Made by a program: the position numbers and the translations under genes
In this document: positions 5,190 through 13,100 of the stretch, in pieces
Layout: each line of letters begins with the position of its first letter
Numbering within the stretch: position 1 is the first letter of the stretch
NCBI GenBank assembly: GCA_905480085.1
Contig: CAJQPD010000362.1
Coordinates: forward strand, 1 to 14,443
Direction: 5' to 3'
From: an uncultured Acidimicrobiia bacterium
GTDB lineage: Bacteria; Actinomycetota; Acidimicrobiia; Spongiisociales; JAENVV01
Length of the DNA: 14,443 nt
Notes under the pieces: model-generated
What the model saw: the letters and a program-made list of their open reading frames with translations, nothing else
Told to the model about the DNA's origin: nothing
The model's database searches: none

Positions 5190-6091
5190 CGCGCCACTCG
5201 TGAATGAAGGTCACCAAGTGAGAGCAGCAACTCGGTGGTTAGCTTGGCGTAGTCCTCGGCGAGGCCTCCCGCCGCTGAGGAGTATTGCGGAGCGCCGTTG
5301 CCGGATCGTGACATGCGGATACGTTCCGCAATGGAAACCCGCTCGTGACTTTCGGCGGCTTTGGCTTGATACTCGTGGGCAAGCAAACCGTTCTTCCGCA
5401 TGTCGTAGGCGGCTCGCTCCGCGCGTCGGATGACGGACTTGATGACGGGTGCCACGCCGCCGAGTTCGGTAGTGAGTTGAGCGCGAACCTCGCGACGGAT
5501 GGCAGTGCCGGCCGTTGAGAAATCGAACAAGGCGACACCGAGTAGTTGAAGCGCCGGATTGACGGTCGCCTTGGCCGAGGCAAATTGGCGTGCCATGAGC
5601 TCGAGTCCATCGATCGAACCGTCGTCGAATTTGACCGGAATGACCAACCAGCGGGAAGCCGAGAGTGCCGCATCGACGGCCACGCCCCCGGCGGGAGGAG
5701 AGTCGATGACCACGAGGTCGTAGGCCTGCGAGATCGGGCCGAGCACCACGTCGAGGTCGGCGATCGCCGCCGCGTCGACGCTCCGCCGGTTGTTGATCAC
5801 GGCCCAGAGGTCGGTGGTCGACTGGCCGGCCGAAATGGCATCCAACCGGGGTCGCACGTTCGTGATCGGACTGACCGGCCGACCGCCAACGACTGCTTGG
5901 AGAAGACCCTCACCTTCGTCCCCGAGTCCATCCTGTTTGTAGCCGAGATCAGAGCCGAGGTTGCCTTGCGGGTCAAGGTCTACAGTGAGGACTCGCCAGC
6001 CGGCGTTGGCGGCGAGTCCGGCAACGTTGGCGGCGAGCGAGGTCTTCCCGACGCCTCCCTTTCCGTTTCCGAACATGAGTGCGTTGTTCAT
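5186..6091 (-). CDS. parA: ParA/MinD-family partitioning ATPase
   Basis: 301 residues from an ATG with CAAGGA 6 bases upstream. ParA proteins bind DNA non-specifically as ATP dimers and move cargo over the nucleoid. Deviant Walker A is KGGVGKTS (11-18) with signature lysine K11 and catalytic-site lysine K16. VDLDPQGNLGSDLG (37-50) is the switch I region and YDLVVIDSPP (124-133) is Walker B with D130. IPVKFDDGSIDG (151-162) matches the usual V-P-x-x-x-x-x-x-x-x-G strand. There is no N-terminal helix-turn-helix, so it is of the small type that relies on a partner for DNA specificity. The C-terminus (about 245-301) is longer than in the small plasmid ParAs. It lies 78 bases downstream of ku on the same strand and overlaps the ribbon-helix-helix gene. 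It is probably not the main chromosomal ParA, which normally pairs with ParB. Confidence 0.88.
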   Translation of the reverse strand: MNNALMFGNGKGGVGKTSLAANVAGLAANAGWRVLTVDLDPQGNLGSDLGYKQDGLGDEGEGLLQAVVGGRPVSPITNVRPRLDAISAGQSTTDLWAVINNRRSVDAAAIADLDVVLGPISQAYDLVVIDSPPAGGVAVDAALSASRWLVIPVKFDDGSIDGLELMARQFASAKATVNPALQLLGVALFDFSTAGTAIRREVRAQLTTELGGVAPVIKSVIRRAERAAYDMRKNGLLAHEYQAKAAESHERVSIAERIRMSRSGNGAPQYSSAAGGLAEDYAKLTTELLLSLGDLHSRVAR

Positions 6092-6110
6092 ATGATGTCC
6101 TTGAAACAGC

Positions 6111-6149
6111 GATGTATATACATCCTACATACACGGCATAGACATCCAA
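6111..6149 (-). promoter_or_regulatory. parA promoter with a 14-base palindromic operator
   Basis: On the minus strand TTGGAT (6144-6149), a 16-base spacer and TAGGAT (6122-6127) can serve as -35 and -10. Overlapping the -10 and the expected start site is the perfect palindrome GATGTATATACATC (6111-6124). Related half-sites GTGTATGTA and GGATGT occur in the spacer. Small partition systems are commonly repressed by their ribbon-helix-helix partner at such sites, and the same repeats may act as centromere. This would give parA its own promoter apart from ku. Confidence 0.5.
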
Positions 6150-6169
6150 TGACTTAAGCGTTTCCCGAT

Positions 6170-6955
6170 CTAGCCGGCGGCTCGCTTGGCTTTGGTGGCT
6201 TCGACACTCGCTTTGAGGGCTTCGAGTAGGTCGATCACCTTGGTCGGCTCGGGCTGGTCGGGGGCAATGATTTCCTCGCCCTCCACTTTCTTGCGGGCCA
6301 ACTCCTGGATGGCTTCGCGTGATGAATCGGTCCAGGCTGCCGGATCGAACTCAGTAGTGAGATTGTCAATGATCATTTTGGCCATTTGAACCTCTTCGTC
6401 CCGAATCTCCGGAGTCTCCGACAGTTCTTCGAATTCGGCGGTCCTGATCTCGTCGGGCCAAAACATGGTCTCGAGGACAAGAACGTCGTCCATAGCCCGG
6501 AGCGTCGACAGATACTCCTTCTCGCGCAAGGCGACCTTGCAGATTCCCACCCGTTGCCCGTTTTTCAAGGCATCAAGCAGGATTTGATAGGCCTTGACGC
6601 CGGTCTTTTCGGGGCCGAGGAAATATGTCTTCTGGTAGTAGATAGGGTCGATTTCCGACGCGTCGACGAATTGGATGACATCGACAAGTTTCGACCCGCC
6701 CTGGGCGCCGGCAGCATCGAGATCATCGTCGGTAAAGATGACGTATTTGCCCTTTTCGACCTCGTAACCTTTGACGATTTCGTCCCAGGTCACCTCTTCG
6801 CCGTCGGCCTCGGCTACTCGTTTGTACCTGATGGGGCTTCCGTCGGATTCGCGGAGCATCTTGAACTTGGGGGTGCGGTTTTCGGTTGCCGAATACAGGC
6901 CCACCGGGATGGTGACGAGTCCGAAGCTGATGGCGCCTTTCCAAATTGATCGCAT
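6170..6955 (-). CDS. ku: Ku DNA end-binding protein
   Basis: 261 residues. Bacterial Ku forms a homodimeric ring on double-strand DNA ends and recruits a ligase for non-homologous end joining. Marks of the family: the start MRSIWKGAISFGLVTIPVGLY, with G-A-I-S-F-G-L-V-x-I-P-V, then PIRYKRVAEADGEEV (R-Y-K-R or similar with G-x-E-V), V-K-G-Y-E-V-E-K-G-K-Y-V, DVIQFVDASEIDPIYYQKTYFL (the D-P-x-Y-Y-x-K-x-Y-(Y/F)-L motif), ALREKEYLSTLRA and MIIDNLTTEFDPAAW. The length suits a Ku core with a short lysine-containing tail (KASVEATKAKRAAG), the part that in other bacteria contacts DNA and ligase. No Shine-Dalgarno sequence precedes the ATG (six C instead), and a promoter lies right before it. The parA operon follows 78 bases downstream. 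Confidence 0.96.
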   Translation of the reverse strand: MRSIWKGAISFGLVTIPVGLYSATENRTPKFKMLRESDGSPIRYKRVAEADGEEVTWDEIVKGYEVEKGKYVIFTDDDLDAAGAQGGSKLVDVIQFVDASEIDPIYYQKTYFLGPEKTGVKAYQILLDALKNGQRVGICKVALREKEYLSTLRAMDDVLVLETMFWPDEIRTAEFEELSETPEIRDEEVQMAKMIIDNLTTEFDPAAWTDSSREAIQELARKKVEGEEIIAPDQPEPTKVIDLLEALKASVEATKAKRAAG

Positions 6956-6961
6956 GGGGGG

Positions 6962-6990
6962 ATGTTACGGGACGCGTGTCCTATTGGGAA
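6962..6990 (-). promoter_or_regulatory. Candidate leaderless promoter of ku
   Basis: Minus-strand TTCCCA (6985-6990), a 17-base spacer and TAACAT (6962-6967) make a fair -35/-10 pair, each 4 of 6 against consensus. The -10 ends just 6 bases (CCCCCC) before the ATG at 6953-6955, so a normal start site would fall on or next to the ATG. This explains the missing ribosome binding site. The -35 overlaps the -35 of the divergent promoter for the giant surface gene. Confidence 0.45.
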
Positions 6991-7011
6991 TCCATGACTA
7001 GTCACTATATA
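6984..7011 (+). promoter_or_regulatory. Candidate promoter of the giant surface-protein gene, with palindrome in the spacer
   Basis: TTGGGA (6984-6989), a 16-base spacer and TATATA (7006-7011) form a plausible -35/-10 pair. The spacer contains the perfect 10-base palindrome TGACTAGTCA (6995-7004), a possible operator. The resulting leader of about 110 bases up to the GTG at 7129 holds no structure I can identify with confidence. Confidence 0.4.
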
Positions 7012-7128
7012 GCGAATTGTGAATGTTTCTGCAGTGGTCGTTGTTCCAGGGCGATGACTACTGGAGATTGGATCGGGTGGTCGCACCGAGAGGTGACCTG
7101 TACCAACGACAAACACTCTTGAGGTTCC

Positions 7129-10100
7129 GTGACTCAGCCAGAAGCCAACCGAACAGAATCGCGCCCGCACTCGGGACGAACTGATCGCCCTGTCGGCGTT
7201 CGGAATCGGTGGCATCGGTGCACGGCAACCGTTCTCTCTTTTGTGCTTCTCTTGACAACGTTCGTTGCTGGCCTAAACGTAGATCCTGCGCAGGCGGGTC
7301 TGTTCGACGTTTTTGAGATGGACGGCAATGCCGTCGACAATCCCGTCAGCCCACAAAAGGATTTCGAGACTGTTTACCAGGACTTCATCAACGGGACTAC
7401 CAACGCCGGGGCAAACACGTTCTCCTTCGTCCAGGATCCGGTTGGACCGAGCGAGACCGTTTTCACGGGGGGCGGCTCCAAAGATATCAGTGACATCACG
7501 AGTTGGCAGTGGACCAACGGATCCGTGCCCGATAAAAACGAACTGACGAACGCTTACGCTGCAACCTACATCTCGCCATCCGGTGAGCCCCTCTTCCACC
7601 TCGGCGTCGACCGCTTCGCCAACAACGGTGCAGCGTCATTCGGGTTCTGGCTGCTCCAGGAACCGATTGGTCTCAAGGCTGACGGCACGTTCATGAACAG
7701 TGAAACGTTGGCGCCTGCCAAGCACTTGAAGGGCGACCTGCTCATCGTCACCAACTTCGGTGGTGGCACGCCGGAGGTCGAGACGTTTCGATGGGATGCG
7801 GCCGCCGCCGGAGGGCCGCTGATCAAAATTGTCGGTTCCTCCGGTGTCAATGACTGTGCTTCGGCGCTGGCAACGGACAGCTTCTGTGGTGTCGCTAACT
7901 CGGTGACCACACCGTCGCCGTGGCCATACACGCCGAAGGTCGGACTCCCGAATATCTTCCCGACGGACTCCTACCTTGAGGCAGTAGTGAATGTTCAGGC
8001 TGCCCTGACGTCGGGACTGGGGTGTTTCAACACCCTCCTCGCCGAGTCCAGAAGCTCGACGCTGACGACGGCCCAGCAGAAGGACTTGGCTATTGCGTCG
8101 GGAAGCGCCTGTGGCGTCACGGTCCAGAAGCAAGGACCGCCGCTGTCGAAGGAAGGGGACACGGCGAGGTACACCTTCACCGTTCGCAACACTGGTGTCG
8201 TCCCGCTTCGCTTCAGTTCGACCTCGACCGACGCCAATCGCATCATTGACAACGTGATCGGAGACATCACCCCGCAGGCGATTGCCCAGGGTTGCCAAAC
8301 GGTGGCGGGAGGAGCGACCTGTTCCTTCAGTGTGAACTGGGTTGTGCCGGCCGGATACTTCACGACGCGTAACCCGGTCATCAACACGGTGACAGCGAAG
8401 ATGGCGCCACCGAGCGGAAACGTGACCAGCGCCTCGACGGCGACGGCCACCCACCGGATGGAACTGTTCTCTCCCCGGATCGCGATCTCGACCACAGTCT
8501 CGGCCGGAGCGACCGTGGTAGGCGGGACCAAGTACACCAAACCAGGCGATGTACTCACCTATACCTATACGGTCACGAACAATTCACTCAACGGACCGAC
8601 CCTGTCGGCCCCCGACCTGATTTTCCGTGACACCGTGACTCCGCTGGACGACGGTTATATCAATGACTCGATCCTTGGGGCACTACGAACCGCTGCTACC
8701 ACGGCTGGATGTAATCGCATAGCGAAAGGCGCGAGTTGTAGCTTCTCGGTTAACCACACCGTGACGGCGGCGAACCTGATCGGTGAGGCGCTGACCAACA
8801 CGGTCAGCGCCCTTTATCACCCAGAGGGTTTCCCGAACCGGATCACCGGTTCGAGCAGCCACACCGCTCTTGCTCAGCCCGACCTTGTTGTTTCCAAAGA
8901 TGACGCCATCTTGTCCGCCGCCGCCGGAACTGCGGTGACGTACTCGGTCACCTATCAGAACATCGGATACGCCGATGCCTTCGGCGTCGTTCTGACAGAA
9001 AACGTTCCCGCCGGAACAAGATTCAACGCAGCCGGTTCACCGGGGTGGTCCTGTGTTGACGGTGCTCCGGCCGGTACCGTCTGTACCTACCCGGTCGGAA
9101 CGGTCCTCGACGGTGCTGGCGCCGTGTCCGTTCCGTTCCGGGTAATCGTCAATCCGGTCCTCGCCGCGGGCGTAGATTCGACCACGAACACTGCGACGAT
9201 CGCCGACAACGACGCTCGACCGGACGCCAACCCCCTTAACGATTCAGGCTCCCATGTCACGCCGCTCGTGGCTGCCCCCGACCTCGTGGCCACGATCACC
9301 GATTTCGCGGTCGCAGAAGTACCCGGCACGATGGTTACCTACACGGTGACGTATGACAACGTCGGCACGCAGGACGCCACCGGTGCTGCAATGTCGGTCA
9401 CCATTCCGGCAGGCACCACATTCAATGCTGCCAGTTCGACGGCGGGCTGGGCATGTACTCCTAGCCGGAATGCCGGGTCGGTTTGTACGCTGGCGATTGG
9501 TTCTTTGCCAGTGGCGCCTGCCGCTGTCAGCGCACTCCTGTCGCTTGACATCGGCCCGTCGGCGACCGGATCGTTGACGACGACGGTCTCGGTTTCTGAT
9601 GACGGGACGAACGGCGCTGACCTCAACGATGCGAATAACACAGCTACCGATACGGACGCACTGATTCCTTCCACCGATCTCGGCATTGCAAAAGCCGATA
9701 GCGTTGATCCGGTCGCTGCAGGCAACCAGGTGACCTACACCTTGACGGTGTCCAACAATGGTCCGTCGGACGCGTCGGGTGTGTCGGTGAATGACACGCT
9801 TCCCGCCGGGGTAACGGTCAGCTCTGTCTCGTCGTCGCAAGGAAGCTGCACGACGCTGCCCTGTGCCATCGGCGCTTTGCCGTCCGGCGGCACAGCCACC
9901 GTGACTGTCGTTGTCGACATAGCTACCACCACAGTCGGTACGATCACCAACAACGCCTCGGTGTCGTCTTCGACCCCGGATCCGAACTTTGCAAACAACG
10001 AGGCGAGCGAGACCACTCTCGTTCTGAACGCCGACCTCGGTATTGCCAAGGTCGTTGACGATACGACTCCACCAGAGGGAGATACGGTTCTTTACACGCT

Positions 10101-13100
10101 GACGGTCACCAACGCGGGACCGAGCACCGCGACGGGCGTGACCGTGTCAGATGTTCTCCCGTCCGGGGTAACGTTTGTATCGTCCGATGGGGCTTATGTC
10201 GCCGGGACTGGTGTGTGGACGATCGGCGACCTGACCCCCGGATCGTCCGTCGATCTGAACATAACTGCAACGGTTAATGCGGGCACCTCCGGGAGCGGGA
10301 TCAACAACGCGGCGTCGGTATCAGCCGATTCACCCGCCGATCGCGACCCGTCCAATAACTCCGCCAATGTCACCATTAAGGTGAACGTACCCCCGGTTGC
10401 CCAACCGGATCTCGTCACGACTCCTGAAGATACGGCTGTTTTCTTCAATGTTCTGGCAAACAATGGATCCGGCCCGGACTCCGATTCCGATGGCACTCTG
10501 GTCCCGTCGAGCGCCACCGTCGTGACGGGACCAACGAGTGGAACGCTGGTGAACAATCTGGACGGCACCTTCACTTACACGCCTGATTTGAATTTCGACG
10601 GGTCAGACTCGTTTGTTTACTCGGTTTGCGATGACGATGGGGAGTGCTCGCAAGCGACCGTTTCAATTAATGTAACGGCGGTCAACGACGCACCGGTGGC
10701 CCTTCCCAATAGCTATGCCATCGAGGAAGACACCCCGGCTAGCGGCAATGTCCTCACGGACGACACTGGCGTCGGCGCAGACTCTGATGTTGACGCGGGA
10801 GATGTGCTTTCCGTGAACCCGGTACCGGTGACTGATGTGTCGAGCGGCTCACTCGTTCTCAACAGCGACGGCTCCTTCGTCTATACGCCGGACACTGACT
10901 TCTATGGGACGGATACGTTCATTTACGAAGTGTGCGACAACGGAACACCTCAGTTATGTGACTCGGCAACCGTCACGATCGTCGTGGATGCGAATCCCGA
11001 CGCGGTCGATGACGGATTCTTGATGGAAGAGGATGCAGTGCTGTTGGGATCCGTCGCGGATGCTGACGCCGGGGATGCGCCGGCTACCTATGCGGTGGTC
11101 GGCTTTGCCCCCACTGGCTTGACATTCGACGGCGATGGGACGTTCTCCTATACGCCGCCGGCGGACTTCTTCGGCACGACAACGTTCGACTACCAGGTGT
11201 GCGATGCTGACGGCGACTGTGACACAGCGACGGTCACGATCGCGGTTGATGCCAACCCGGACGCGGTCGACGACGCCACCACGACATTTGAGGACCTGGC
11301 CGTATCCGGCGCCGTGCTCACGAATGATGATCTGGGTTCTGAGCCGACGACGGTCACAGCCTATGACGTGGCTAGCGCCAATGGCGGAACTGTCGCTATG
11401 GATACCGCCGGTAATTACACCTACACCCCGGCGGCCGATTTCAACGGGACGGACTCGTTCACGTACACGATCACCGATGTTGATGGTGACACCTCGACGG
11501 CCACCGTGACGATCACGGTCACGTCCACACCGGACGCAGTCGACGACACCAACTCGACGCTCGAGGATGTTGCGGTATCCGGTGGCGTTCTCGGTAATGA
11601 TGATTTGGGATCCGAGCCGACGTCGGTCACGGCGTATGACGCTATCTCGGTTTCGGGTGGGGTTGTGTCGATGGATGCCGCCGGGAACTATACGTATACA
11701 CCTGCGGCTGACTTCTTCGGTACGGATACGTTTGACTACACGATCACCGACGTGAACGGTCAAACGTCGACGGCCACGGTCAGGGTGACGGATGGATCGA
11801 CGCCGGATGCGGTCGATGACTCGAATTCGACCGAGGAGGACACGGCGGTGTCGGGTTCGGTTTTGGGCAATGATGATCTTGGGGTTGAGCCGACCACGGT
11901 CACGTCTTATGACGGCGCCAGCGTGAATGGTGGAACGGTCGTCATGGACACGGCTGGGGACTACACGTACACGCCTGCGGCCGACTTCAACGGCGTCGAC
12001 ACCTTCACCTACGAGATCACTGATGACAACGGCAACACCTCGACGGCCACCGTCACGATCACGGTTGATGCCAACCCGGATGCGGTCGAAGATGCGAACT
12101 CGACGTTGGAAGACACTCCAGTTTCTGGTGGTGTGATGGTCAACGACGATCTTGGTGATGAGCCGACCACGGTGACTGCATATGACGCCGCCAGTGCCAA
12201 CGGTGGAACCGTTGTTATGGACACCGCCGGGAACTACACCTACACCCCGGTGCCAGACTTCAACGGCACCGACACGTTTACTTATACGATCGCCGATGCC
12301 GATGGGGACACGTCGACGGCGACCGTGACCATCACAGTCGACCCGGTCAATGACGCACCCGTCGCCAATGACGACACCGATGTGACGCTGCAAGGTGCGG
12401 CTGTGACCACGGACGTATTGGCAAATGACACGGACATTGACAGTCTGCTTGACCCAGCGACCGTCGAAGTCGGTGACGGGATCAACGGACTGCTCGAGTC
12501 GACCAATGGATCAGTATCTGTCAACCCGGACGGATCGATCACTTATACGCCTGATGTCAGCTTCTTTGGATCGGACTCCTACGAGTACCGGGTCTGTGAC
12601 TTTGGGATGCCAGTCCTCTGCGACACCGCAACCGTCGTCGTTACGATCGTGGCGAATCTCGCCCCCGTGGCAACGGACAACACCTATGCGGTTGATGAGG
12701 ATGCTGCAGTTTCGGGCAATGTCGTGACCGATGACACCGGCTCGGGTGTTGACGCGGACGCCGACGGAACCATTGACAACACGTCGGCGACGGTCGTATC
12801 CGATGTCACCAACGGGTCGCTCGTTCTGGCAGGAGACGGGTCGTTTAGCTACACACCTGATCCTGAGTTCAACGGGATCGACAGCTTCAGATACACGGTT
12901 CGCGACGACGACGGGGCAGCGTCCAATGAGGCGACGGTCACGATCACGGTCAACTCCATCAATGATCTTCCCGTGGCTGTCGACGACACCAACTTGGTCG
13001 ACGAAGACGGCGGGCCAGTCGCAGGTGACGTCCTCGTGAACGACTCCGGGCTTGGCGATGGCGTGGCGTCCGTGACGGTGGTGGGGCTCACCCCTGCCGG

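Noticed and set aside
5546..6157. A 203-codon plus-strand open frame opposite parA
   Set aside because: It is the complement of the Walker A and B regions of ParA, and no ribosome binding site or recognisable domain is present.
10954..12393. A 479-codon open frame on the strand opposite the surface-protein repeats
   Set aside because: It is an exact shadow of the repeat units. Its product is a run of Arg/Asp/Gly/Val repeats reflecting the antisense of D-G-T-V-T-Y-type codons, with no start signal, and it breaks where the sense repeats change. Other antisense frames at 12511-13569 and 7636-8454 are rejected for the same reason.
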